A stretch of DNA of 64,000 bases from Mesorhizobium atlanticum. GTDB lineage: Bacteria; Pseudomonadota; Alphaproteobacteria; Rhizobiales; Rhizobiaceae. The position numbers and the translations under genes were made by a program. Under the pieces are notes generated by a model. It was not told the origin of the DNA. It made no database searches and worked only from the letters and a program-made list of their open reading frames with translations. Positions 53,017-62,174 of this stretch are shown piece by piece. The stretch spans positions 558,001 through 622,000 of the forward strand of contig NZ_QMBQ01000002.1 of NCBI RefSeq assembly GCF_003289965.1, in the 5' to 3' direction. How positions within the stretch are numbered: position 1 is the first letter of the stretch; the number at the start of each line of letters is the position of its first letter.

Positions 53017-54117
53017 ATGACATCGAGGACCATGGTAGCGAGGACCGTGGCTGGCGCGCTGCTTTGCGCTGCCCTTGCCGTTTTCGCCAGTGCGGCGCGC
53101 GCCGACAACACTCTCAGCCTCAAAGAGCTGAGCCCCAACGGCGCCGATGCCTGTTTCGGCCGCGTCTATGACGCCGCCCATCTCAAGGCGCATCCGCACC
53201 AGAAAGTGGCGCGCATCTTCTTCTTCTACGGTCACGATCCGGTCAGCCGGCCGAATGAAGAACCGCCTGCCAACCAGGATAACTCCTACAACGGCTTCCT
53301 CACCACCACGGTGCGCGACGGCAAAAAACCCGAATGGGCGAGCAGCTGGTGCAACAAGAACGACCCGAGCGATCCGTCGAGCGGCATCCGCTGTGGCATG
53401 GATTGCGACCGCACGCTGGCTTCGCTGAAGGTCGACGACAAGGGGAAGCTTCTTCTGTCCGGCCTCTCGCAGGACGTCTATCTCGATCCCGACGCGTCGG
53501 AATCGATGAGCAAGGCCGAATACAACAAGCAGGCGCTCGGCAGCGAGGACGACAATTTCAAGCTGGATCCGATGCCCGCTGCCGCCTGCAAGTCGGAGTT
53601 CGCGCGCATCGATCCGATCGATCCGGCGCTGGGAGATCCGCTGCGGGTGCGGCTTAAGCCCGACCAGCCCTTCTGCTTCGGGCGTGACTATGACGACGCG
53701 CATCTGAAAACACATCCCAACCAGCTGACGCAATCGATTCGCGTCTTCCGTGGCCCGGTCGAGCTCGCCTCCTTCGCCGCCAGCGGCGATGCCGCGAACT
53801 GGCCGGACGGGGCGGATATCGCCGTGTCGGTGACGACGCGGCAGAAAGGCAAAAAGGTCACGCAGACCTATTCCTGCCAGGGCGAGGCAGACCAGTGGCG
53901 CTGCTCGGCCAGCTCGAAGATGAGCGATTTCGCCTGCGACATCTCGCAGAAGGAGATCTTCCTCAAGCGCGGCGCCAACGGCACGATTATGCTGGCCAAC
54001 CCCAACAATGCGGTTGCGGTGGTCGATCTCTGCTCGAAGGCAGCGAATGGTAAAACGAAGTCCGACGACAAGATCTACCGGCTGCAGCCGATGCCGCAGT
54101 CGGCCTGCGCACCGTAA
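53017..54117 (+). CDS. Secreted protein with an internal duplication, unknown function
   Basis: A 366-residue exported protein with a signal peptide to about residue 29 (VAGALLCAALAVFASAARA). The mature part consists of two copies of one module. Copy 1 (46-191) starts CFGRVYDAAHLKAHPHQKVA and ends FKLDPMPAAAC; copy 2 (220-364) starts CFGRDYDDAHLKTHPNQLTQ and ends YRLQPMPQSAC. Both contain Cys pairs (C112, C126, C130; C287, C296, C307), suggesting disulfides in the periplasm. ATG 53017 follows GGGAGGAGG. No family is recognised and the gene is monocistronic. Confidence 0.82.
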   Translation: MTSRTMVARTVAGALLCAALAVFASAARADNTLSLKELSPNGADACFGRVYDAAHLKAHPHQKVARIFFFYGHDPVSRPNEEPPANQDNSYNGFLTTTVRDGKKPEWASSWCNKNDPSDPSSGIRCGMDCDRTLASLKVDDKGKLLLSGLSQDVYLDPDASESMSKAEYNKQALGSEDDNFKLDPMPAAACKSEFARIDPIDPALGDPLRVRLKPDQPFCFGRDYDDAHLKTHPNQLTQSIRVFRGPVELASFAASGDAANWPDGADIAVSVTTRQKGKKVTQTYSCQGEADQWRCSASSKMSDFACDISQKEIFLKRGANGTIMLANPNNAVAVVDLCSKAANGKTKSDDKIYRLQPMPQSACAP

Positions 54118-54239
54118 CAACCGCTTCAGCAAGGAGCGAAGCGACGCGGCGCAGACCATAGAATCCATTCCGTGACGCTAACGCGTTGAAACTGTGCAGA
54201 ATTCTGCTCCGTTGCACCCCTTGGCAAAGGTAACGGCAT

Positions 54240-54292
54240 GGATTCCAGGGTCTTCGCGACGCCGCTCCGCGGCTGCTTCGTCCTGGAATGAC
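54240..54292. repeat. REP-like palindromic intergenic element
   Basis: Inverted arms ATTCCAGG (54242-54249) and CCTGGAAT (54282-54289) enclose a GC-rich centre containing GCCGCTCCGCGGC. The element lies between the secreted protein and the convergent CDF gene. I recall such ATTCCAGG...CCTGGAAT elements from other Mesorhizobium intergenic regions, but could not check. Confidence 0.55.
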
Positions 54293-54303
54293 GAAGATTT
54301 TCC

Positions 54304-55251
54304 TTACGCGAAAGGCACCGCCGTTGTGCCTTTCGGCAGCTTGGCCTCGTCGTCGGGCTCGACATGAATGGTGACACGCACCGAGGGGATCTCGGCCTTC
54401 AGCGCGTCCTCGATGCGGTCGCAGATGACATGGCTGGCGCCGACCGTCATGTCGGCGTCGACGACGAGGTGGAACTCGATGAAGGTGGCGCGCCCGGCAA
54501 TGCGCGTCTTCAGGTCATGCACCTCGAGCGCGCCTTTCGAATTGGCCGAGATGATGTCGCGGATCTGCATGTTTTCCTGGCTGTCGACGGCGCGATCCAT
54601 CAGGCCGCTCATCGACGAGCCGATGACATGCCAGCCCTGCCACAGGATGTTGAGCGCGACGATCACGGCCAATGCCGGATCGAGGATCTGCCAGCCCGTA
54701 AGCACGGCGCCGACAAGGCCGCCGAGCACGCCGACGGACGTCACGACGTCGGTCATGATGTGCTGGCCATCGGCGGTCAGGGCGGGCGATTTCGCGTTCT
54801 GCCCGGCGCGGATCAACATCCAGGCCCAGATGGCGTTGATAACCGTCGCGACGCCGTTGACGGCAAGGCCCCGCCAAGGCTGATCGAGCGGCGTCGGCTG
54901 CTGCCAGGATCGCCACACCTCGTTGATGATCAGGAGCGCCGCGACGACGATCAGCACCCCCTCGAGCACGGCCGAGAAGTATTCCGCCTTGTGATGGCCG
55001 AAGGGATGGTCCTGGTCGGCGGGCTTGTAACTGATCTGGATCGCCCAGAAAGCGGCGATTGAGGCAATCACGTTGACGATCGATTCCGCCGCGTCCGAAT
55101 AGAGCGCGACCGAGCCGGTGATGTACCAGGCGACGACCTTGAGGACGAACACGACGCCGGCGACGACGATCGACCAGAACGCAAGGCTGGCGACCTTTTG
55201 CCTGGTCGCCGCCTTTGCTTGCGTCGTCGTCATCGTCATTGCCGCATTCAT
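54304..55251 (-). CDS. Cation diffusion facilitator (CDF) family metal transporter
   Basis: A 315-residue inner-membrane metal exporter with about six helices. The metal site motifs are present: ALYSDAAESIVNVIASIAAF and, in the cytoplasmic-facing helix pair, DQDHPFGHHKAEYFSAVLEG and ADGQHIMTDVVTSVGVLGGL. A cytoplasmic C-terminal domain follows (VHDLKTRIAGRATFIEFHLV). The likely substrate is Zn(II), Fe(II) or similar. It starts 16 bases downstream of the trpE(G) stop on the same strand, so readthrough is possible. Confidence 0.9.
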   Translation of the reverse strand: MNAAMTMTTTQAKAATRQKVASLAFWSIVVAGVVFVLKVVAWYITGSVALYSDAAESIVNVIASIAAFWAIQISYKPADQDHPFGHHKAEYFSAVLEGVLIVVAALLIINEVWRSWQQPTPLDQPWRGLAVNGVATVINAIWAWMLIRAGQNAKSPALTADGQHIMTDVVTSVGVLGGLVGAVLTGWQILDPALAVIVALNILWQGWHVIGSSMSGLMDRAVDSQENMQIRDIISANSKGALEVHDLKTRIAGRATFIEFHLVVDADMTVGASHVICDRIEDALKAEIPSVRVTIHVEPDDEAKLPKGTTAVPFA

Positions 55252-55266
55252 CCCGACGCGCCGCCT

Positions 55267-57456
55267 TCAGGCGGCCTTTTCCTTGGCCTTGCGCGGCAGA
55301 TGCGCGACGATGTTCTCGATGATGCGCATGCCGGCATTGTGGCCGAGCGTCATGATCGATTCCGGGTGGAACTGCACCGCCGCGATCGGCTCCTTGCGGT
55401 GCTCGAAGGCCATGATGATGCCGTCCTCGGTCTCGGCCGTGACAACGAATCCGTCGGGCAGCCGCACCGGATCGGCGAAGATCGAATGATAGCGGCCGAC
55501 GGTCACTTCCTTGGGAAGCCCCGAGAAGATGATGCCGGGTTTCGAGACGCGGATGCGCGAGGGCTTGCCATGCATGGGGATGTGCAACTGCCTCAATTCG
55601 CCGCCATAGGCTTCGGCGAGCGCCTGCAGGCCGAGGCAGACGCCGAAGATCGGCAGGTCGCGGCTGCGCGCCCTTTTGATCGTGGCGGCGCAATCGAAAT
55701 CCTTCGGCGTGCCTGGGCCGGGCGACAGCACGACGAGGTCGGGCTTCAGCCGGTCGAAGACTTCCTCCGGCACCGGCGTGCGCACGGTGGAGACATTGGC
55801 GCCGGTCTGGCGGAAGTAGTTGGCCAGCGTGTGGACGAAGGAGTCCTCGTGGTCGACGAGCAGGATGTTGACGCCGTCGCCGACGCGCGCGGTGGCGCGC
55901 TCGGCGCCTGCGGCGTTGCCGGTCTTGGCGTCGCGGATGGCGGATAGCATGGCGGATGCCTTCAGTTCGGTTTCGGCTTCTTCTTCCTCGGGCACGCTAT
56001 CGAAAAGCAGCGTGGCGCCGGCACGCACCTCGGCGATGCCGTCCTTGATGCGGATGGTGCGCAGCGTGAGCCCGGTGTTCATGTCGCCGTTGAAATTGAC
56101 CATGCCGATCGCGCCACCATACCAGGCGCGCGGGCTCTTCTCGTTCTGCTCGATGAAGCGCATGGCCCAAAGCTTCGGCGCGCCGGTAACGGTGACCGCC
56201 CAGGCGTGCGAGAGGAAGGCGTCGAACGCGTCCATGCCTTCGCGCAGCCGGCCCTCGATATGGTCGACGGTGTGGATCAGACGCGAATACATCTCGATCT
56301 GGCGGCGGCCGATGACGCGCACCGAGCCCGGCTCGCAGACGCGCGACTTGTCGTTACGGTCGACATCCGAGCACATGGTGAGCTCGGACTCGTCCTTCTT
56401 GGAGTTGAGCAGCTTCAGGATCTGCTCGGAGTCGGAAATGGCGTCGTCGCCGCGCTTGATGGTGCCCGAGATCGGGCAGGTTTCGACGCGGCGGCCGTTG
56501 ACGCGCACGAACATCTCCGGCGAGGCGCCGATCAGATATTCGTTCTCGCCGAGATTGATCAAGAAGGAATAGGGCGAGGGGTTGATCGATTTCAGCTTGC
56601 GCGAGATGTCGGAGGGCTGGGTCTCGCAGCGCTCGTAGAACATCTGTCCAGGCACGACTTCGAACAGGTCGCCGCGCTTGAAACTCTCCATCGCCCGGCG
56701 CACCAGGTTGGCGTATTCGCCCGGCTCGTGGTCGCCGCGTGGCGGGATACGGTCGGCGGTCTTGAACGGCTCGACATGGGCGTCGCGGGTGAGACCTTCT
56801 GTCGAAAAGCCGTCGCCGGAATAGTCGTAGCGGTCGGTCCAGGCCTTGGTCGAATAATGGTCGACCACGAGAATCTCGTCGGGCAGGAACAGCACCAGGT
56901 CGCGCTGGCTTTCCTTGCGCTCGAGCTTGTAGTCGACCGGATCGAACTGGAAGGCGAGGTCGTAGCCGAAGGCGCCGTAAAGGCCGAGATTGGCGTCCTC
57001 GGCGGTCTTGAACAAAGCGGTGATGGCGCGCAGCACGGTGAAGACGGACGGAACGCGGCTGCGCTCCTCCTCAGTGAAGACACGGCCCGGTTTTGTTACA
57101 TCGAGGCGGATGAGCGTCTTCGAAGTTTCGACGATCGTCACTTCGCTCAGCGCGCCAAGCGTCTTGCCGATCACCGGCAGCAACACTTCGCCGCGCTTGT
57201 TCAGCGCTTCGATGCGCATGGCGCGGCCGCGCGCCGAAATCACCAGCGGCGGATCGATGATGGCGGTGTCCCAGCGCGTGTAGCGGCCAGGATATTCATA
57301 ATTGGAGGAAAACACCGCGCCGCGGCGTGAATTCAGGCCGTCGACATAGGCGTCGATCGCGCCTTCATAGGGCCTGTCGTGCCGTTCGCGGGTGATCGTC
57401 ACGCCGCCGGCAGTGACGAAGCGCTCGGCCCCGTTGTCCAGAACTTTAGTCGTCAT
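55267..57456 (-). CDS. trpE: Anthranilate synthase, fused TrpE-TrpG
   Basis: A 729-residue fusion making anthranilate from chorismate and glutamine. The TrpE part (to about 510) contains the chorismate-site motifs [30 protein letters not shown] and [20 protein letters not shown]. The TrpG glutaminase (from about 530) has [10 protein letters not shown], the nucleophile in [20 protein letters not shown], and the FHPES triad segment. The fused TrpE(G) form is typical of Rhizobiales. ATG 57456 lies six bases after GGAG. A Trp leader peptide and a terminator are upstream (57503-57623). Confidence 0.96.
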   Translation of the reverse strand: MTTKVLDNGAERFVTAGGVTITRERHDRPYEGAIDAYVDGLNSRRGAVFSSNYEYPGRYTRWDTAIIDPPLVISARGRAMRIEALNKRGEVLLPVIGKTLGALSEVTIVETSKTLIRLDVTKPGRVFTEEERSRVPSVFTVLRAITALFKTAEDANLGLYGAFGYDLAFQFDPVDYKLERKESQRDLVLFLPDEILVVDHYSTKAWTDRYDYSGDGFSTEGLTRDAHVEPFKTADRIPPRGDHEPGEYANLVRRAMESFKRGDLFEVVPGQMFYERCETQPSDISRKLKSINPSPYSFLINLGENEYLIGASPEMFVRVNGRRVETCPISGTIKRGDDAISDSEQILKLLNSKKDESELTMCSDVDRNDKSRVCEPGSVRVIGRRQIEMYSRLIHTVDHIEGRLREGMDAFDAFLSHAWAVTVTGAPKLWAMRFIEQNEKSPRAWYGGAIGMVNFNGDMNTGLTLRTIRIKDGIAEVRAGATLLFDSVPEEEEAETELKASAMLSAIRDAKTGNAAGAERATARVGDGVNILLVDHEDSFVHTLANYFRQTGANVSTVRTPVPEEVFDRLKPDLVVLSPGPGTPKDFDCAATIKRARSRDLPIFGVCLGLQALAEAYGGELRQLHIPMHGKPSRIRVSKPGIIFSGLPKEVTVGRYHSIFADPVRLPDGFVVTAETEDGIIMAFEHRKEPIAAVQFHPESIMTLGHNAGMRIIENIVAHLPRKAKEKAA

Positions 57457-57502
57457 TGCCGTCTCCATCAGCGTTTTGGGCAACGGACCCGGGAATGGCT
57501 CT

Positions 57503-57540
57503 AAAAAACAAATGGCCGCCCGGACATTCCGCTGCGGCCA
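57503..57540 (-). terminator. trp attenuator terminator
   Basis: Minus-strand RNA forms a TGGCCGC/GCGGCCA stem (57540-57534 and 57519-57513) followed by ATTTGTTTTTT. It lies between trpL and trpE(G). When tryptophan is plentiful the terminator should form and stop transcription before trpE(G). Confidence 0.88.
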
Positions 57541-57578
57541 CCCTCATTTTCACGCGCACACGCACGAACCGGCCGCTG

Positions 57579-57623
57579 TCAGCAGCCCCACCACCAAATG
57601 GTCTTGTTCGAACGCATGTTCAT
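57579..57623 (-). CDS. trpL: Trp leader peptide
   Basis: A 14-codon ORF, MNMRSNKTIWWWGC, ending TGA. It begins at ATG 57623 (or 57617) and contains three consecutive TGG codons. This matches the trpL leader of other rhizobia, where three tandem tryptophans sense charged tRNA-Trp. It lies upstream of the attenuator terminator and trpE(G) on the same strand. The ORF was too short for usual gene calling. Confidence 0.92.
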   Translation of the reverse strand: MNMRSNKTIWWWGC

Positions 57624-57693
57624 GCCGACTCCCATAGCGGCGAATGGAGGTCGGTGCAACTGGATTTCACCTGGATGGTGAAGACCGCCCGTC

Positions 57694-58749
57694 TCAGTCC
57701 TCGAGCGTCCCGGAGCGCGCGTCGCTGCTCTTGCCGTCGCCGGCGAGCTTCAAAAGGTCCTCGCCGGCGCGGATGATGCGGCGCGAACGGCGGGTCAGGA
57801 TGAAGCCCGATTGCGGGGCAAACACTTCCGTGCGGCCGTTGGCTTCGCCCGGCGTATGCACGATCGTCGCCAGCCTGTCGCCCTTCTTGACGCGGTCGCC
57901 GGGCTTGACCTCGTAGAGGATCGCGCCGGCCCTTGGCGCGGGCATCATGTCGATGTTTTCGAGCGGCACGACAGGGCCGGCAAATTTGCCGAATTTCGGA
58001 ACCGATGGATCCTGGATAACGCCGCGCGTCACCAGCAGGCGGTAGAGTCCCTCGGCATCGGAAGCGGCCAAAGCGCCATCGACATCGAGCATGCCGCGGT
58101 ATTCGACCGTACTGACGACGCGGCGGTCGAAGCGCGCGACGCTCGCGGGCACGTTCTGGTAGGGCATGATCGAGGCGCCCTCGAAGGTGCCGGTGCTGTC
58201 CTCGCTCCACAAAAGGACAGCCTCGGCGCCCATGGCGGCGGCGCAGTCGGCCATATGCGGCCACAGGCTGGTGTGGATGTAGAGATAGGCGAGGCCTTCG
58301 TCGTCGCAGTGGAGATCGAGCACGATGTCGCTGCCGAGCGAGAGCTGGACGAGCCGGTTCTTCAGCCGGCGATCGGCGCCGCCGAGGCTGACATCCGGCA
58401 ATAGCCTGGCGTCGGGAGCCGCAAGCAACGGGAAGGAGCGGTTGAAGTTGGTGCGGGTGCCGAGGTTGAAGCGGCCCTGATGCTCGCCGAAATGATATTG
58501 CGCGCGGCCGATGGGGTTGGCCCAAGGCACGATGGTGATCGGACCCTTGATGCGGCCCTCGGTCTCGGCCTTGGCAAGCATCGGCATCAGCGCGTCGATA
58601 GCGACGACGCCCGGCAGCTCGCCGGCATGGAGAGCGGCCTGCAGATAGGCGGAGGGGGCCGCCTTGTCCTTGCCCTCGAAGCGGAAGACCGCGAATTCGT
58701 AAATCGTGCCTTCGGCGTCGCCGGCGATGCGCTCGATCGTCTTCTGCAT
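57694..58749 (-). CDS. Succinylglutamate desuccinylase/aspartoacylase-family hydrolase
   Basis: A 351-residue zinc-dependent amidohydrolase of the AstE/AspA family. The zinc ligands are seen in ALHAGELPGVVAIDALMPML (HxxE) and SDIVLDLHCDDEGLAYLYIH (His); NPIGRAQYHFGEHQGRFNLG is substrate-site sequence. A C-terminal biotinyl/lipoyl-like beta domain follows (LYEVKPGDRVKKGDRLATIV). ATG 58749 follows GGAGGCC. It removes an acyl group from an N-acylated amino acid or similar; a role in ectoine-like degradation is possible, but no such genes are adjacent. Confidence 0.88.
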   Translation of the reverse strand: MQKTIERIAGDAEGTIYEFAVFRFEGKDKAAPSAYLQAALHAGELPGVVAIDALMPMLAKAETEGRIKGPITIVPWANPIGRAQYHFGEHQGRFNLGTRTNFNRSFPLLAAPDARLLPDVSLGGADRRLKNRLVQLSLGSDIVLDLHCDDEGLAYLYIHTSLWPHMADCAAAMGAEAVLLWSEDSTGTFEGASIMPYQNVPASVARFDRRVVSTVEYRGMLDVDGALAASDAEGLYRLLVTRGVIQDPSVPKFGKFAGPVVPLENIDMMPAPRAGAILYEVKPGDRVKKGDRLATIVHTPGEANGRTEVFAPQSGFILTRRSRRIIRAGEDLLKLAGDGKSSDARSGTLED

Positions 58750-58839
58750 GGGGCCTCCGGATGAAGAAGCCACCCAAATGCATGTTTGCGGTTGGGATGT
58801 CGAGTGGTCCAGCCGCCTGGGCTGTCGGGGCAGACGCCG

Positions 58840-60012
58840 CTATTCCGCCGGCTGCGGTTGCGGGACCGTGCGGCGGTCGAGCGCCTGCGACAGCACGGCC
58901 ACGGCGACGGCCAGAAGCGCGAGCGTAGCGCCCACCAGCGGCAGGTTCGCGTAGGATACGCCCCAGGAGATGGCGAGCCCGCCGATCCAGGCGCCGCCGG
59001 CATTGCCGACATTGAAGGCGCCCTGGTTGAGCGTGGCGGCAAGGTTCGGCCCTTCGGCGGCCGCCTCGACGACCCGGATCTGCAGCGGCGGCACGACGAT
59101 GAAGATCAGCATGCCCCACAGGAAGACGATGGCCACGGCCACGCTTGCAATCGCACCGAGCTTGGCGAAGACGACGAACAGCAGGGCCATGGCGAGCAGC
59201 GTGGCGATCACCGTCGGCATCAGCTTCCAGTCGGCCAGCCTGCCGCCGATGATGTTGCCGATGGTCATGCCGGCGCCGAAGAGCAGCAGCACCCAGGTGA
59301 CGGTCGCGGTCGACAGGCCGGACACGTCGGTGAGGTAGGGCTTGATGTAAGTGAAGACCGCGAACAAGCTGGCGGAAGCGAGCGAGGCGATCAGCATCGC
59401 CAGCCAGACCTGCAGCCTGCCGAGCACGCGCAATTCGCCGAGCAGGCCGCCGCCGCTCGGCTCGGCGACATCCGACGGCACCAGCCAGGCGATGGCCGCG
59501 ACCGAGATCAGGCCGATGCCGACGACGGCGAGGAAGGTGGCGCGCCAGCCGAAGGCTTCGCCCAGCGCCGTGCCGGCGGGAACGCCGAGAATGTTGGACA
59601 GCGTCAGGCCGGCAAACATCAGCGCAATCGCGCTCGCCCGCTTGTTGCGTGGCACGAGGCTGGCGGCAACGACGGAACCGATGCCGAAGAAGGCGCCGTG
59701 GCCGAAAGCGGTGAAGACCCGCGCCGCCATCAACAGCCAGTAGTTCGGCGCAATTGCGCAGAAGAGGTTGCCAATGACGAAGAGGGTGGCGAGGCCGATG
59801 AGCACCGGCTTGCGCGGCAGGCGGGCGGTCACCATGGCCACGATCGGCGCGCCGAAGACGACGCCCAACGCATAGCCGGTGACCAGAAGGCCAGCCGAAG
59901 GGATCGAGACGCCGAGATCGGCCGCGACCTCCGGCAGCAGGCCCATGATCACGAATTCGGTGGTGCCGATGCAGAAGGAGGCAATGGCAAGCGCCAGGAT
60001 CGGCAGCGGCAT
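58840..60012 (-). CDS. MFS transporter, arabinose-efflux (DHA1) type
   Basis: A 390-residue major facilitator with 12 helices. The first helix carries IASFCIGTTEFVIMGLLPEV, and loop motif A is VTARLPRKPVLIGLA; AFGHGAFFGIGSVVAASLVP and AGLTLSNILGVPAGTALGEA are typical of AraJ/YdhP-type drug or sugar exporters. ATG 60012 is placed at the first helix. It is downstream of the flavoprotein gene with a repeat element between, so probably separately transcribed. Confidence 0.9.
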   Translation of the reverse strand: MPLPILALAIASFCIGTTEFVIMGLLPEVAADLGVSIPSAGLLVTGYALGVVFGAPIVAMVTARLPRKPVLIGLATLFVIGNLFCAIAPNYWLLMAARVFTAFGHGAFFGIGSVVAASLVPRNKRASAIALMFAGLTLSNILGVPAGTALGEAFGWRATFLAVVGIGLISVAAIAWLVPSDVAEPSGGGLLGELRVLGRLQVWLAMLIASLASASLFAVFTYIKPYLTDVSGLSTATVTWVLLLFGAGMTIGNIIGGRLADWKLMPTVIATLLAMALLFVVFAKLGAIASVAVAIVFLWGMLIFIVVPPLQIRVVEAAAEGPNLAATLNQGAFNVGNAGGAWIGGLAISWGVSYANLPLVGATLALLAVAVAVLSQALDRRTVPQPQPAE

Positions 60013-60127
60013 GGGATGTCCGGACTGAATCGGTTCAAAACCGAGACTGACTTTGGATACGCTCAACGCACAAGCGTCATTGTTGCAACGCAGCAATGCA
60101 GAAAGACAAGATCGGGCTTGCGGGGAG

Positions 60128-60209
60128 TTTTTGCCTTATGCAACTCCGGACGGAAGGCTACGGCGAAGGCGCCGAGCCTACCGGCCGCACCTTTCCTGGA
60201 ATTGCTCTA
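60128..60209. repeat. Palindromic intergenic repeat, copy 2
   Basis: About 82 bases beginning TTTTGCCTTATGCAACTCCG and ending CCTTTCCTGGAATTGCTCTA. The ends GCAACTCC and GGAATTGC can pair. It aligns with copy 1 (41479-41557) along its length and, like it, ends at the stop codon of a minus-strand gene (60207). It may serve as a 3'-end structure or be a mobile miniature element. Confidence 0.7.
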
Positions 60210-61583
60210 AGCCAGCGGCTTCAGCTCCTGGGCGATGGTCGGCAGCAACTCCGAGACATTGGGATGGATGTGCATGGCGCGCGCCAGCGTCGAGATCGGA
60301 GCCTTGGCATACATGAGGTCGAGCACGCAGTGGATCGCCTCGTCGCCGCCCGGCCCGAGCACGGTGCAGCCGAGGATTTCGCCGGTGTCGGCATCAGCCA
60401 GAATCTTCATGAAGCCTTGTGTCTCGCCCTTCTCGACCGCGCGGCCGACACGGGTCATCGGCCGCTGTCCGACCAGCGCGCGGCGGCCGGATTTCCTCAC
60501 AGCGGCTTCCGTCATGCCGCAGCGCCCGAGTGGCGGATCGATATAGAGCGCGTAGGCTTCAATGCGGTCGCTGACTTTGCGCGGATCGTTGTCGAGCAGG
60601 TTCGCGGCGACGATCTCGAAATCGTTGTAGGAGGTATGGGTGAAGGCGCCCTTGCCGTTGCAGTCGCCCATCGCCCAGATGCCGGGCACGCTGGTGCGCA
60701 ACTGGTCGTCGACGACGATGAAGCCACGCTGGTCGACCTCGACACCGGCCTTGTCGAGGCCAAGGTCGTCGGTGTTGGGGACGCGGCCGAGCGCCAGCAG
60801 CACATGCGAGCCGACCGCCGGCGGCTTGCCGGCGGAGAAGGTGACGGCGATCTCGTTACCTTTCCTGGCGAACGCGATGTCGTCGGCGCCAACATGGACG
60901 GCTATGCCTTCATTTTCGAGAATGGACTGGATGGCGGCGGAGGTTTCCTCGTCCTCGCGGCCGGTCAGCCGCGGCGCCTTCTCGATCACCGTGACCTCGG
61001 AGCCGAAGCGGCGGAACATCTGCGCGAATTCGAGCGAGATGTAACTGCCGCCGACGACGATCAGATGGCTGGGCAGCACATCGAGATCCATCATCGAGGA
61101 ATTGGTGAGATAGGGGATGTCGTGGACGCCGGGCAGGTCGGGCACGGACGCGCGGCCGCCGGTGTTGAGGAAGATCTTCGGCGCGGTCAGCAGATCGTCA
61201 CCGACACGCACGGTGTTGGCGGTGACGAAACGCGCATGGCCGCGATAGAGCGTGCACTTCTCCATTCCCGCGATCCAGGTCTCCAGCCCTGTACGGGAAG
61301 CGCCCGAAACCTTGTCCTTGCGTGCCTTGATCGCTTTGTAGTCGACGCCGACGGCACCGGACACCGTGACGCCGTAGTCGGCGGCGCGGCGGGCCAGGTG
61401 GGCGGCATAGGCGCTCGCCACCATCGTCTTGGTCGGGATGCAGCCGGTGTTGACGCAGGTGCCACCAACGAGCTTGCGTTCGATCAGTGCCACGCTCATG
61501 CCGGCCGCGTTGAGCCGGCCGGCGAGCGGGGTGCCGGCCTGGCCGGCGCCGATGACGATGGCGTCGAAGGCTTTGGCGCTCAT
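60207..61583 (-). CDS. Pyridine nucleotide-disulfide oxidoreductase (MerA/Lpd-like)
   Basis: A 458-residue flavoprotein. The FAD loop is AIVIGAGQAGTPLAGRLNAA, the redox disulfide is C43/C48 in LVGGTCVNTGCIPTKTMVAS, the NADPH loop is LIVVGGSYISLEFAQMF, and the second FAD motif is GIWAMGDCNGKGAFTHTSYN. The dimerisation domain with the catalytic HxxxxE (AMHIHPNVSELLPTI) is present. It lacks the C-terminal vicinal Cys pair of mercuric reductase, so it is not a proven mercury enzyme. Its ATG overlaps the stop of the DUF4126 gene, so the two are coupled. Confidence 0.9.
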   Translation of the reverse strand: MSAKAFDAIVIGAGQAGTPLAGRLNAAGMSVALIERKLVGGTCVNTGCIPTKTMVASAYAAHLARRAADYGVTVSGAVGVDYKAIKARKDKVSGASRTGLETWIAGMEKCTLYRGHARFVTANTVRVGDDLLTAPKIFLNTGGRASVPDLPGVHDIPYLTNSSMMDLDVLPSHLIVVGGSYISLEFAQMFRRFGSEVTVIEKAPRLTGREDEETSAAIQSILENEGIAVHVGADDIAFARKGNEIAVTFSAGKPPAVGSHVLLALGRVPNTDDLGLDKAGVEVDQRGFIVVDDQLRTSVPGIWAMGDCNGKGAFTHTSYNDFEIVAANLLDNDPRKVSDRIEAYALYIDPPLGRCGMTEAAVRKSGRRALVGQRPMTRVGRAVEKGETQGFMKILADADTGEILGCTVLGPGGDEAIHCVLDLMYAKAPISTLARAMHIHPNVSELLPTIAQELKPLA

Positions 61584-62041
61584 GCGACGGCAGCCACGAT
61601 CAGCAGCCCGGCAATGATGGCCACCGCATCCTCGATGAAGGCGGCGGGCGGATCCTTGCCGAAGGCCGCGGCCAGCCGGCCGCGCACCTCGGCGCCGCCC
61701 AGCGTGCCGATCACCGCGCCGATCGCGCCGGCGATGAGCCCGCCGATGGCGGCTCCGGCGGTGGCGCCGATCACCGCGCCGGTGAAGGCGCCCATGACGA
61801 TGCGGGCGCCGAACTGCTGCGGCACCTTCCGGCTCGGTGTCGACGGCAACTGGTCGGTGACCAATTCGACGATCGCCAGAATGGTGAAGATGCCGACGGC
61901 GATCCAGTGTCCCATGAAGCTCGCCCACGTGCCTGTGACCGGCAGCCAGCCGAGATAGGAGCCCCAGGCGACGGCGGCGGGCGCTGTCATGGCGCGCAGG
62001 CCGGCAATGACGCCTATCAGCAGTGCAAGAATGTAAAGCAT
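61580..62041 (-). CDS. DUF4126-family membrane protein
   Basis: A 153-residue hydrophobic protein with about four helices: LYILALLIGVIAGLRAMTAP, ASFMGHWIAVGIFTILAIVE, a Gly/Ala-rich region (GAFTGAVIGATAGAAIGGLI), and AFIEDAVAIIAGLLIVAAVA. The RAMTAPA and DQLPSTPSRK segments are DUF4126 hallmarks. Function unknown. Its stop overlaps the start of the flavoprotein gene (ATGA), implying a two-gene operon. Confidence 0.87.
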   Translation of the reverse strand: MLYILALLIGVIAGLRAMTAPAAVAWGSYLGWLPVTGTWASFMGHWIAVGIFTILAIVELVTDQLPSTPSRKVPQQFGARIVMGAFTGAVIGATAGAAIGGLIAGAIGAVIGTLGGAEVRGRLAAAFGKDPPAAFIEDAVAIIAGLLIVAAVA

Positions 62042-62174
62042 GGTCGACCCCCTCAAATTGAGACCGTCGCATGGTCTCGCAACGGCAAGCTAGCACAAGC
62101 CAGGCGTTTGGCCACGAGGCTTTTGTCTGACAATCGAATATGCTTTGGCAGAAGAAGAGATCCGGAGGTGTCGT

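Noticed and set aside
60207..61583. Calling the flavoprotein a mercuric reductase
   Set aside because: There is no C-terminal vicinal Cys pair and no N-terminal metal-binding domain, and no mer genes are nearby.
60096..61958. 620-codon plus-strand ORF opposite the flavoprotein and DUF4126 genes
   Set aside because: Shadow of two genes with clear motifs; its first part is the intergenic repeat, not a protein domain.
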